In this document: in pieces, positions 1 to 6,386 of the stretch | How the letters are laid out: the number at the start of each line of letters is the position of its first letter | Numbering within the stretch: position 1 is the first letter of the stretch | Source of the DNA: Pseudomonadota bacterium | GTDB lineage: Bacteria; BMS3Abin14 | Assembly: GCA_016937135.1 (NCBI GenBank) | Contig: JAFGWO010000007.1 | Span: 1 to 10,324, forward strand | Reading direction: 5' to 3' | Length of the DNA: 10,324 nt | Program-made: the position numbers and the translations under genes | Notes under the pieces: model-generated | Seen by the model: only the letters and a program-made list of their open reading frames with translations | What the model was told of the DNA's origin: nothing | Database searches by the model: none

Positions 1-476
1 ACCGCCAGTACCTCAACGCCCAGATCGCCGCCGGAGCCCAGGCCATCCAGATCTTCGACACCTGGGGCGGCATCCTCTCCGGCGAGGAATACGTCCGTTT
101 TTCCCTGAATCCCCTCCGGAAGGTCCTCGAAGGCCTGGACCGCGATTCGGTTCCCGTCATCTACTACCTTAACGACGGGGCCCACCTGATTCCCCTCCTG
201 GATCCCCTGGATGTGGAGGTCCTGGGAATCGACTGGCGCCAGGATATCGGACGGGTCCGTCAGGCGCTGGGCGGGAAAAAGGCCATCCAGGGGAACCTGG
301 ACCCCGCCGTCCTCTTCGCCCCCCCGGACGAGATCGCCAGAAGGGCCCGCCTCATCATGGACTCAGCGGGCCCGGAACCCGGACACATCTTCAACCTGGG
401 ACACGGAATCCTCCCCACGACCCCCGTCCGGAACGCCATTGCTTTGGTCGAAGCCGTACACGGCTACAGGGAATAG
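1..476 (+). CDS. hemE: Uroporphyrinogen decarboxylase, C-terminal part (5' end outside window)
   Basis: The frame is open from the left edge (first full codon at base 3) to a TAG at 474-476, giving 157 residues, a bit under half of the usual ~340. HemE removes the four acetate carboxyl groups of uroporphyrinogen III to give coproporphyrinogen III in the cytoplasm. Family features seen are an early AGAQAIQIFDTWGG stretch, the QGNLDP motif about two thirds of the way through, and the C-terminal NLGHGILP motif, whose histidine lies in the active-site cleft of characterised enzymes, followed by the usual NAIALVEAVH helix. No internal stop or frameshift is seen. hemH begins three bases after the stop, so the two are very likely cotranscribed. 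The missing N-terminal part, with the Arg/Asp active-site residues, cannot be assessed. Identity is firm. Confidence 0.95.
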   Translation, partial: RQYLNAQIAAGAQAIQIFDTWGGILSGEEYVRFSLNPLRKVLEGLDRDSVPVIYYLNDGAHLIPLLDPLDVEVLGIDWRQDIGRVRQALGGKKAIQGNLDPAVLFAPPDEIARRARLIMDSAGPEPGHIFNLGHGILPTTPVRNAIALVEAVHGYRE

Positions 477-479
477 GCT

Positions 480-1451
480 GTGGCCCGGGAAGGGGAAGGC
501 AAAACAGCCATTGTCCTGCTGAATATGGGGGGACCGGACAGCCTCGCGGCCATCCGGCCCTTCCTGAAAAATCTCTTTTCCGACCCGGCCATCCTCAGGC
601 TTCCCTATTTTATCAGGAAACCCCTTGCATCCTTCCTGTCGATGCGGCGGGCCGAAAAGGTCAAACCGAGGTATGAGCTCATCGGGGGGAAGAGCCCCAT
701 CCGGGAAATCACCGAAGACCAGGCGCGGGCACTGAAGAGGGCCCTTGGTTCCGAATGCGGGCCCGTGCTTCCGGCCTTCTCCTACTGGCACCCCCTGATA
801 AGGGATTCGGTGGCGTCCTGCCAGAGGGCCGGCGCAACTGACCTCATCGCCCTCTCACTTTACCCTCAATATTGTTCGGCTACAACCGGGAGCTGCATTG
901 AAGACCTCTCCATGGCCCTTCCGGAAACGGCCTTCGAGACCACGACAACCATCATCGACACCTGGCCGGATCATCCTCCCTATCTGGATGCCCTCGCTGC
1001 CACGGTCAAGGAAGCCCTCAAGAGGATCCCCCCCGGGCCGAGGGACGACGCAATGGTGCTTTTTTCCGCCCACGGCGTCCCCGCCTCCCTCATTCGGAAC
1101 GGAGACCCGTATCTCGAGGAAACAAGGAAAACCGTTGCTGGCGTCGCTGAAAGGCTTGGCGGCCGCACCTCGCACCTCGCCTTCCAGAGCCGTCTCGGGC
1201 CCGTCAAATGGCTCCGGCCCTCTCTCCCGGAGGCATTACAAGGCCTCGCCGCCAAGGAAACGCCTCCTCTGGTCGTCGGCCCGGTCTCCTTCGTCTCGGA
1301 CCACATTGAAACCCTTTACGAGCTGGACATCCAGCATCGCGCCATGGCCCGGGAGCTGGGCTTTCCCTTCTTTGAGCGCGCCCCCGCCCTTAATACCAGA
1401 CCTGATTTCATCCGGGCGCTGGCACAGCTCGTCACGGGGGCGGGCAAGTGA
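480..1451 (+). CDS. hemH: Ferrochelatase
   Basis: This 323-residue protein has the usual length for bacterial ferrochelatase, which inserts Fe2+ into protoporphyrin IX to make protoheme. Motifs in order are IVLLNMGGPDS (residues 11-21), a YELIGGKSPI segment (65-74), LSLYPQYCSATTG (125-137), the catalytic-histidine motif FSAHGVP (His198), and SFVSDHIETLYELD (270-283), which carries the conserved acidic residues opposite that histidine (Glu277, Glu281). No C-terminal [2Fe-2S] cysteine cluster or membrane anchor is present. The GTG start is supported by an AGGGA ribosome site about eight bases upstream, inside the end of hemE, and because the ferrochelatase core begins within ten residues. A downstream ATG at codon 16 would cut into the first conserved motif. 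The three-base gap after hemE implies translational coupling. Confidence 0.96.
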   Translation: MAREGEGKTAIVLLNMGGPDSLAAIRPFLKNLFSDPAILRLPYFIRKPLASFLSMRRAEKVKPRYELIGGKSPIREITEDQARALKRALGSECGPVLPAFSYWHPLIRDSVASCQRAGATDLIALSLYPQYCSATTGSCIEDLSMALPETAFETTTTIIDTWPDHPPYLDALAATVKEALKRIPPGPRDDAMVLFSAHGVPASLIRNGDPYLEETRKTVAGVAERLGGRTSHLAFQSRLGPVKWLRPSLPEALQGLAAKETPPLVVGPVSFVSDHIETLYELDIQHRAMARELGFPFFERAPALNTRPDFIRALAQLVTGAGK

Positions 1452-1484
1452 GATCGATTTTGACTCCAGGGTCCGGAACCGGAA

Positions 1485-1497
1485 CCTGAACTTCAGG
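1485..1497. repeat. Short interrupted palindrome between hemH and hemY
   Basis: CCTGAA and TTCAGG flank a single C, giving a perfect 6+6 inverted repeat in the 100-base gap between hemH and hemY. The one-base spacer rules out a stable RNA hairpin, so if functional it would be a protein-binding site or part of the hemY translation start region. Just upstream, CCGGAA occurs twice in a row. No promoter is evident. It may be chance. Confidence 0.3.
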
Positions 1498-1551
1498 CAG
1501 GACTGGATGAAACAAAGGTTGAAAACCAGGGAAGAAAAGACGATCACGCCG

Positions 1552-2973
1552 ATGGATTGGAAAAAAATCGCCGTCATCGGTGGGGGGATTTCCGGACTCG
1601 CGACCGCCTGGTTCCTCCGGGAAGAGGCTCTGAAACAAGGCAGGCGGATCCAGGTGGATCTTTTCGAAAAGGAAGCGCGCCCGGGCGGGAAATTCGAGAC
1701 AGTGGAACAGGAAGGGTACATCATCGAGGGCGGGCCCAACGGGTTTCTCGACAACAAGCCCTGGACCCTGGACCTTGTACGCTTCCTGGGAATGGAAGAT
1801 CGCCTCCTGACCAGCGACCAGGCCGCGGCCAGAAGGTTCATCTATTCCCGGGGCCGCCTCCACGAGCTGAAACCCTCCATCCTCTCCTTTTTTCTAAACG
1901 GCCCCTTGTCCGTTGCGGGCCGCATAAGGATTGCCGGGGAGTTCCTTGCCACCCCTACGCCGAAGGGGGAGGACACCTCCCTGGCCGAATTCGCCCGAAG
2001 GAGACTGGGATCCGAAGCCCTCGAACGGCTCATCGATCCCATGGTGTCGGGGATCTTCGCCGGGGACCCCTCACGGATGAGCCTTCGCGCCTCCTTTCCC
2101 CGCATCGCCGAACTGGAGGAAAACTTCGGCGGCCTCACAAAGGCCCTCTTAAAACTTCGCAGGGACAGGATCAGGGCTAAAAGACGCGGGGAGGAGGTAA
2201 CCGTCTCCTCCGGCCCTTCCGGACCGGGAGGCGTGCTGACCTCCTTTAAAAGCGGGGTTCGCGAACTGACGGATCGTCTGGCCGGGGAACTTGATGACCG
2301 CTTTCACGGAAAGGAACAGGTCTTCACCCTGGAGGGAAAGGACGGCCGCTGGCGGGTTGTTTCCAGCGGCGGGGACTACACGGCTGATTCCGTCATCCTG
2401 GCGATGCCCTCGGATGCCGCTGCCGGGCTCCTGGCCCCCATCGCGCCGGAGGCGGCTCAACTCCTTTTTCAGATCCCTTATTCCCCCATGGCCGTGGTCG
2501 GTCTGGGTTATCGCCTCGCCGACCTTGCCCCCCCGCCCCACGGCTTCGGCTATCTCATCCCTTCCGTCGAGGGGATTAACCTCCTCGGAGCCCTCTGGGA
2601 TTCTGCCATCTTTCCCGGGTTCCGTTCCGACCCCGACCATTTCCTCATCCGGGCCATGGTGGGGGGAGCCCAGGACCCGGAAACCCCGACCCTTCCGGAA
2701 GACGTCCTTCTGGACTTTACCCTGAAGAACCTTGCCCGGACGATGGGTCTTTCCGCCAAACCCGTTTTCCACGCCCTGTTCCGTTGGGAAAAGGCCATCC
2801 CCCTTTACACAGTCGGGCACCTGGAAAGGCTGGAGAGGACGGAAAGCCATCTCCCTCCCGGGATATTCCTTACAGGAAACGCCTACAGGGGGGTCGGGAT
2901 AAACGACTGCGTACGGGATGCCCGGACCACGGCCATCAAGACCCTGGATTTACTGGACGGCCAGCGCCTCTGA
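1552..2973 (+). CDS. hemY: Protoporphyrinogen oxidase, HemY-type flavoprotein
   Basis: This 473-residue FAD enzyme (also called hemG or PPOX) oxidises protoporphyrinogen IX to protoporphyrin IX, the substrate of the adjacent HemH. The N-terminus has the Rossmann motif VIGGGISGL (Gly10, Gly12, Gly15), then an acidic/FEK end of the second strand, PGGKFET and an EGGPNGFLDN segment. The C-terminus has the classic flavin-closing motif FLTGNAYRGVGINDC followed by a helix. Length and both ends match the oxygen-dependent HemY/PPOX family rather than flavodoxin-like HemG or membrane HemJ. The start at 1552 places the dinucleotide fold at residue 5, as is usual. An in-frame ATG at 1507, with AGGA four bases upstream, would add 15 mostly basic residues and cannot be excluded. 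The gene follows hemH after 100 bases with no terminator seen, so it is probably in the same operon. Confidence 0.93.
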   Translation: MDWKKIAVIGGGISGLATAWFLREEALKQGRRIQVDLFEKEARPGGKFETVEQEGYIIEGGPNGFLDNKPWTLDLVRFLGMEDRLLTSDQAAARRFIYSRGRLHELKPSILSFFLNGPLSVAGRIRIAGEFLATPTPKGEDTSLAEFARRRLGSEALERLIDPMVSGIFAGDPSRMSLRASFPRIAELEENFGGLTKALLKLRRDRIRAKRRGEEVTVSSGPSGPGGVLTSFKSGVRELTDRLAGELDDRFHGKEQVFTLEGKDGRWRVVSSGGDYTADSVILAMPSDAAAGLLAPIAPEAAQLLFQIPYSPMAVVGLGYRLADLAPPPHGFGYLIPSVEGINLLGALWDSAIFPGFRSDPDHFLIRAMVGGAQDPETPTLPEDVLLDFTLKNLARTMGLSAKPVFHALFRWEKAIPLYTVGHLERLERTESHLPPGIFLTGNAYRGVGINDCVRDARTTAIKTLDLLDGQRL

Positions 2974-3082
2974 AGGGGATGGTCCCTCTCCGCCGCCTTT
3001 GCCGCCTCTTCCACCAATCCGGAAACATCATTTTTCAATCCAGGGCCGGCTGCCTTTTTGCCATGATCCGGAAAAGGATCTT
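2974..3082. other. Convergent intergenic region between hemY and the receiver-PilZ gene
   Basis: Transcription of the hem genes (+) and of the nth/PilZ block (-) meets here. A 5-bp hairpin (AGGGG/TCCCT) lies just after the hemY stop, and a GATCC/GGATC stem of 5 bp with a 6-base loop lies at 3065-3080. Neither is followed by a clear U-tract on either strand, so no intrinsic terminator can be called. Nothing coding is supported. Confidence 0.5.
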
Positions 3083-3784
3083 TCACAGCAGCGTTTTCTG
3101 GACAAAACGCCTGATCTTTCTAAGCGTCTCGCTGCCGGGGGTCACAAACCTGACCCCGTGAAGAAACTGACCCTCCTCTTCCCTGACGTGGATCACAGCG
3201 GCGGCAAGGGATATTTCCTCCTCCCCCTCCTCTGGAAGGGCGAACCTCACTGTCAGGACTCTCTCTTCCGGCCTCCTCTTCGGCAAAAGGAGAGCGGCCC
3301 CGCCCTCGCTGATCTGAACGATCTCCCCCGGGTCGGCCGTCCGACCCGAAATGATCCGCGCGGAAAAACGGCAGCCCACACGGGGGGTCGCCCTGCGCGG
3401 CGACCACAAAAGGACACTTAACTTATCCTTCAAAAGGGCAGAATCCGCAGGTTTGCGAAGAAACTCATCGCACCCCAGATCGAATAGTTCTGTCACCGCA
3501 TCGACACTCTCTGCGTTCAGGAGGGCAATAATGGGGATCTCTTCCATGGCCGGGGTATTTTTCATATGGAAAACGATATCCCTCACCTCATTCTCCCCGG
3601 CATCCATGTCCGCGACAACAAAATCCACTGTGGCGGAGCCCGAGAGCGCCTCCCTGGCGGAATGACTGCTGGAAACGGCAAGGACCTCGAATCCAAAAGC
3701 CCGAAGCTGCCCAAGGATCTTCGCGGAATTTTCAGCGGAGGGACCTAGATAAAGGATTCTCCCGGGGTCAGAAGCAGCGCTCAT
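3083..3784 (-). CDS. Receiver-like domain fused to PilZ domain
   Basis: This 233-residue soluble protein has two domains. Residues about 9-125 have receiver-fold features: Asp59 at the end of strand 3 (DFVVADMD) where phosphorylation normally occurs, IPIIAL on strand 4, and Lys111 in FLRKP on strand 5. The acidic pair after strand 1 is missing (ILYLGPS) and the strand-4 Thr/Ser is Leu, so phosphorylation may be weak or lost. Residues about 130-228 look like PilZ, the cyclic di-GMP binding domain: an RxxxR at Arg131-Arg135, QISEGG at 157-162 where the family has D/N-x-S-x-x-G, and a late HGVRFV strand. The start at 3784 is chosen because a GGGGGAG ribosome site precedes it and its ATG overlaps the nth stop as ATGA; a 21-residue upstream extension has no such support. 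The partner and output are unknown. No DNA-binding domain is present. Confidence 0.85.
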   Translation of the reverse strand: MSAASDPGRILYLGPSAENSAKILGQLRAFGFEVLAVSSSHSAREALSGSATVDFVVADMDAGENEVRDIVFHMKNTPAMEEIPIIALLNAESVDAVTELFDLGCDEFLRKPADSALLKDKLSVLLWSPRRATPRVGCRFSARIISGRTADPGEIVQISEGGAALLLPKRRPEERVLTVRFALPEEGEEEISLAAAVIHVREEEGQFLHGVRFVTPGSETLRKIRRFVQKTLL

Positions 3785-4446
3785 TTCTCCCCCCTTTTTG
3801 AAAAAACCCCCGTGCGGCAAACACCCTGGAGCGGGCATGAAACGCATTGGGTTTTGCGGGATCGGCAGATCTCCCTGCCGAGGCGTATGAGATTCAGATG
3901 GGCTTCCAGATAAACATCAGGTGGAAAGTACTTTTCGAGGACCTCCTGGGCCTTGACCCTGTCGGCCCCTTCCGGCAGAAGACCCAGCCTCCTTGTGACG
4001 CGATGGATATGCGTGTCGACGGGAAAAGCGGGGATCCGGCAGGAAAAAAGAAGGACACAGGCGGCGGTTTTCGGCCCGACCCCCCTGATGGACGTGAGGG
4101 TTCTCATTCCCTCCTCGCGGGTGACACCCTCAAGATCCGGGAAGGATTCCCCTCCGTCCGCAAAAGCCCTTTCCAGGAGCTCCCTGATGGTTCGTCCCCG
4201 TGTTGCCCCAAGCCCTGCCGGGGCGATGACGGATTCCAGTTCCCCCGGAGGGGAAGCGAGGATGTCCTTCCAGCCTGGATAACGTTTTTTCAGGGCATCA
4301 AAGGCGAGATCCCGGTTCCGGTCGCTGGTGTTCTGGGAAAGGATCGTCTTTATGAGTTCGTCAAGGACAGGGAGCCGCGGCGGAGGGGTCGGTTTGCCAA
4401 AGTGATCCCTCAAGAGAAACGTGATGGAACCAGCCGAAAGCCCCAT
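3781..4446 (-). CDS. nth: Endonuclease III-like DNA glycosylase / AP lyase
   Basis: This 221-residue protein matches bacterial Nth in length. Nth removes oxidised pyrimidines from DNA and nicks the abasic site during base excision repair. Seen in order: LIKTILSQNTSDRNRDLAF (31-49), the early helical core of the family; the helix-hairpin-helix IRGVGPKTAA with the Schiff-base lysine (Lys126); VDTHIHRVTRRLGL with the catalytic aspartate (Asp144); and the C-terminal iron-sulfur cysteines Cys194-x6-Cys201-x2-Cys204-x5-Cys210, the standard [4Fe-4S] spacing. With both catalytic residues present it should be a bifunctional enzyme rather than a MutY-type glycosylase. The ATG at 4446 is preceded by GAAAGG at six bases; a GTG two codons earlier is possible, and a longer frame runs back into rnpB and is rejected. 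The gene follows the rnpB terminator and overlaps the next gene by four bases. Confidence 0.93.
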   Translation of the reverse strand: MGLSAGSITFLLRDHFGKPTPPPRLPVLDELIKTILSQNTSDRNRDLAFDALKKRYPGWKDILASPPGELESVIAPAGLGATRGRTIRELLERAFADGGESFPDLEGVTREEGMRTLTSIRGVGPKTAACVLLFSCRIPAFPVDTHIHRVTRRLGLLPEGADRVKAQEVLEKYFPPDVYLEAHLNLIRLGREICRSRKTQCVSCPLQGVCRTGVFSKRGEK

Positions 4447-4481
4447 GATCACCCTTTCACATTCTTCATTCCCCTGACCTG

Positions 4482-4523
4482 ACAACAAGGGCCGGACCCC
4501 CTGGATTAAAGGAGATCCGGCCC
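4482..4523 (-). terminator. Hairpin terminator after rnpB
   Basis: Read on the minus strand, a 13-bp stem (GGGCCGGATCTCC with GGGGGTCCGGCCC, two G-U pairs) closes a 9-base loop and is followed by TTGTTG. It begins about 15 bases past the RNase P RNA 3' end and ends about 40 bases before nth. The U-tract is imperfect, so termination may be partial, with read-through supplying nth and the PilZ gene. Confidence 0.7.
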
Positions 4524-4535
4524 CGGATTTAAAAC

Positions 4536-5026
4536 AAGGGAGCGGCCCTGTAAGCCGAGTTCTGTGACCCTTTTGCGCAATCCGGTCCGGATTTGCCGAA
4601 CCGGCCACGCGAAAAGGACGGCGGCCATTCCTCTGGGACCGCCGTTGCCGACGGCCTCTAGCAGCCTACCCGGGAGCCTCGAACGGGCCATTCTCAATCG
4701 CTCCTCTATTTGGCCTTGCACCGGATGGGGTTTGCCTAGCTGCCGGCGTCGCCGCCGACACTGGTGAGCTCTTACCTCACCTTTTCACCCTTACCCGTCT
4801 TCGTTACCCTGGAAGGGTAACCCCGCCGCAATAAACCAAAAAACGGCTTGCCGCGTCGAAGCTCGGAGAGCGAAGAGGGCGGTTCTTTCTCTGTGGCACT
4901 TTCCCTGGGGTCGCCCCCGGTCGGCGTTACCGACCATCCTGCCCTGCGGTGCTCGGACTTTCCTCCCCCTCGACAGGATTGGGACAACCTCCCCTGAAGA
5001 GGGAGCGGCCGCCCGGGCCACTCCAC
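4536..5026 (-). ncRNA. rnpB: RNase P RNA, bacterial type A
   Basis: This is the catalytic RNA that trims tRNA 5' leaders. Conserved blocks on the minus strand are GAGGAAAGTCC (4955-4965), the GTGCCACAGAGAA block near 4886-4900, GGTAAGGGTGAAAAGGTG (4777-4794), GCAAGGCCAAATAG (4707-4720) and the 3' ACAGAACTCGGCTTA (4551-4565). P1 pairs 5015-5024 with 4539-4548 (10 bp, one G-U), fixing the ends to within a few bases. P2 pairs 5007-5013 with 4620-4626 (7 bp). P12 and P18 (8 bp, 4637-4656) carry GCGA and GCAA loops. At about 490 nt it is longer than the 377 nt of E. coli; the extra length is mostly a P19 hairpin of about 50 nt (4569-4617) and an enlarged region at 4797-4877. No coding frame through it is credible. 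Confidence 0.96.
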
Positions 5027-5032
5027 ACTTGA

Positions 5033-5061
5033 AGTTTAACCCAACATTTCCATTTGGGAAA
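5033..5061 (-). promoter_or_regulatory. Weak candidate promoter for rnpB
   Basis: In the 70 bases between the RNase H-like gene and rnpB, the minus strand has TTTCCC (5056-5061), 17 bases, then TAAACT (5033-5038), which would start transcription close to the RNase P RNA 5' end. Matches to TTGACA/TATAAT are only partial, and the call rests mainly on position. A CCGGA-4-TCCGG inverted repeat lies just upstream (5070-5083). Confidence 0.3.
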
Positions 5062-5094
5062 CATTTTGCCCGGATTTTTCCGGAAAAGAGGATT

Positions 5095-5655
5095 TTACAG
5101 GCGAACGGGTCCCCGGGCATCAATGGCGAGATTCGCCATCCTGTCGGCTTCCCGGTTCTCCTCGCGGGGAACGCTAAGGAAAATGACCTTCTTAAAGGAA
5201 CCCAACACCTTGACAGCCTGGAAATAAAGTTCCTGAAGGCGGGGATTCTTTACCCGGTATTCACCCCTCATCTGACGCACAACGAGTTCGCTGTCGGAGT
5301 AGACCTCAAGCTCCCCCAACCCCAAACGACGCCCTTCCTCCATGCCCAGGATAAGGGCTTTATATTCGGCCTCGTTGTTGGTCCCCTCTCCCAGGTATTC
5401 GCCAAGGCGGAGGAGGACCGAGCCGTTTTTTTCCAGCACAATCCCCGCGCCCGCATGCCCCGGGTTGCCCCGCGCAGCCCCGTCAACCCTGAGGACCCCT
5501 TTCCCCCCGCTCCCTTTGAAAAGGCCTGCGGCCAGGGAAAGAATCTTTCCTAGTTCCCCGCGGGTCAGTTCCGGAAAGGCCTCAAGGGTCTGGCCGACAT
5601 CAAGGCATTCGGAAAGAAAGGCCAGTACCTTCCCGGGATCATTCCCTGTCGACAT
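5095..5655 (-). CDS. RNase HI-family protein with N-terminal helical extension
   Basis: This 186-residue protein has an RNase H fold from about residue 53. The four acidic catalytic positions are present: Asp58 (RVDGAARGNPG), Glu97 (TNNEAEYKAL), Asp121 (YSDSELV) and Asp171 (NREADRMAN). It should cut RNA in RNA/DNA hybrids. The NNEAEY and READRMAN patterns place it in the shorter 'RVT_3/YpdQ-like' RNase HI group rather than classical RnhA, and the basic handle region is absent. The first 50 residues form an extra segment with EAFPELTRGELGKIL, which resembles the small helical units seen before such domains in related bacteria; its role is unknown. The ATG start lies 17 bases inside the upstream zinc-ribbon gene, implying coupled translation. 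rnpB follows about 70 bases downstream. Confidence 0.88.
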   Translation of the reverse strand: MSTGNDPGKVLAFLSECLDVGQTLEAFPELTRGELGKILSLAAGLFKGSGGKGVLRVDGAARGNPGHAGAGIVLEKNGSVLLRLGEYLGEGTNNEAEYKALILGMEEGRRLGLGELEVYSDSELVVRQMRGEYRVKNPRLQELYFQAVKVLGSFKKVIFLSVPREENREADRMANLAIDARGPVRL

Positions 5656-6346
5656 AAATGATCCGCCCGCAATTGGGGCAGGTGTGGATTCCGCCGTGCG
5701 CCAGGACCTGATTGTAGAGCTGGGGGGGGATCATCATGAAGCACCCGTTGCAGACCCCGCCCGTCACCCGGACGATGCCCTTCCCCCGATATCGCTGGAA
5801 GACCCTCTGGTATTTCGCCAGGAGTTCCGGTTCGACCAGGCCGGCCTCGACCTCCCTCGTTTTCTGAAGGTCCTCTCTCTCATTGCGGATCGCCTTCATT
5901 CTCGCTTCGGCCTGCTTCCGCTTTTCCTCCAGGGCGGCTTCCTTCCCCTCCAGGTCCTGCTGGGCCTCCAGAAGGCTTTCCTCAAGGATCCCCTTTTCCT
6001 CCTGGAGCTCCCGAACCTGCCCTTCCAGCTCGCCCCTGCGCTTTCGCGCGAACTCACCCTCCCTTTGCACGGCCTGATATTCCCTCTGGGTTTTCACAGC
6101 CAGGGCCCGGGCCTGGCTCCGGCGCTGCTGATCCTTGGCCTCCTCCAGCTCCCGGGAGAACTCGGTGAATTTCCCATCAAGTTCCTCGAGGGATTCCTGG
6201 ACCTGCGCCAGCCGACCTTTGGAGTTTCCAAAAATCTGTTCCTGCTCCTCTATTTCCCGGGGGATTTTTTCTTCCTCTTTCTGAAGAGCGACGATTTTCT
6301 CATCCGTTTCCTGAAGATGAACCAGCCTGTCCAACATTTCCTTCAC
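5639..6346 (-). CDS. Coiled-coil protein with C-terminal C4 zinc ribbon (COG1579 type)
   Basis: This 235-residue protein is predicted to be a long helical hairpin followed by a zinc ribbon. Residues about 3-175 are rich in Glu, Lys, Gln and Leu with heptad-like spacing and no membrane segment. The C-terminus has Cys199-x2-Cys202 and Cys223-x2-Cys226, a four-cysteine metal site, within a segment IVRVTGGVCNGC typical of the family. The best-studied relative is Helicobacter HP0958, which binds RNA and flagellar proteins and also sits beside a Nif3-family gene; whether this protein shares that role is unknown. The GTG start at 6346 is chosen over the ATG three codons later because AGGAGG lies seven bases upstream. 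It starts 40 bases after the nif3 stop and overlaps the RNase H-like gene by 17 bases, so the three form one operon. Confidence 0.88.
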   Translation of the reverse strand: MKEMLDRLVHLQETDEKIVALQKEEEKIPREIEEQEQIFGNSKGRLAQVQESLEELDGKFTEFSRELEEAKDQQRRSQARALAVKTQREYQAVQREGEFARKRRGELEGQVRELQEEKGILEESLLEAQQDLEGKEAALEEKRKQAEARMKAIRNEREDLQKTREVEAGLVEPELLAKYQRVFQRYRGKGIVRVTGGVCNGCFMMIPPQLYNQVLAHGGIHTCPNCGRIIYVDRE

Positions 6347-6386
6347 TTCTTTTCCTCCTTGGCTTTTATAATCCCAACCCCCGGTT

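Noticed and set aside
898..1551. Long upstream extension of the hemY frame
   Set aside because: It runs through hemH in another frame and shows none of the family's motifs; the FAD fold starts just after 1552.
3065..3080. GATCC/GGATC stem-loop as terminator of the PilZ or hem genes
   Set aside because: Only 5 bp and no U-tract on either strand.
4447..4608. 54-residue N-terminal extension of nth
   Set aside because: It reads back through the terminator and the 3' end of rnpB and lacks family similarity; a good ribosome site precedes the ATG at 4446.
5070..5083. CCGGA-4-TCCGG inverted repeat as terminator after the RNase H-like gene
   Set aside because: Short stem with no following U-tract in the reading direction.
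4506..5123. Several short open frames on both strands
   Set aside because: They lie within the RNase P RNA, whose conserved blocks and helices explain the sequence.
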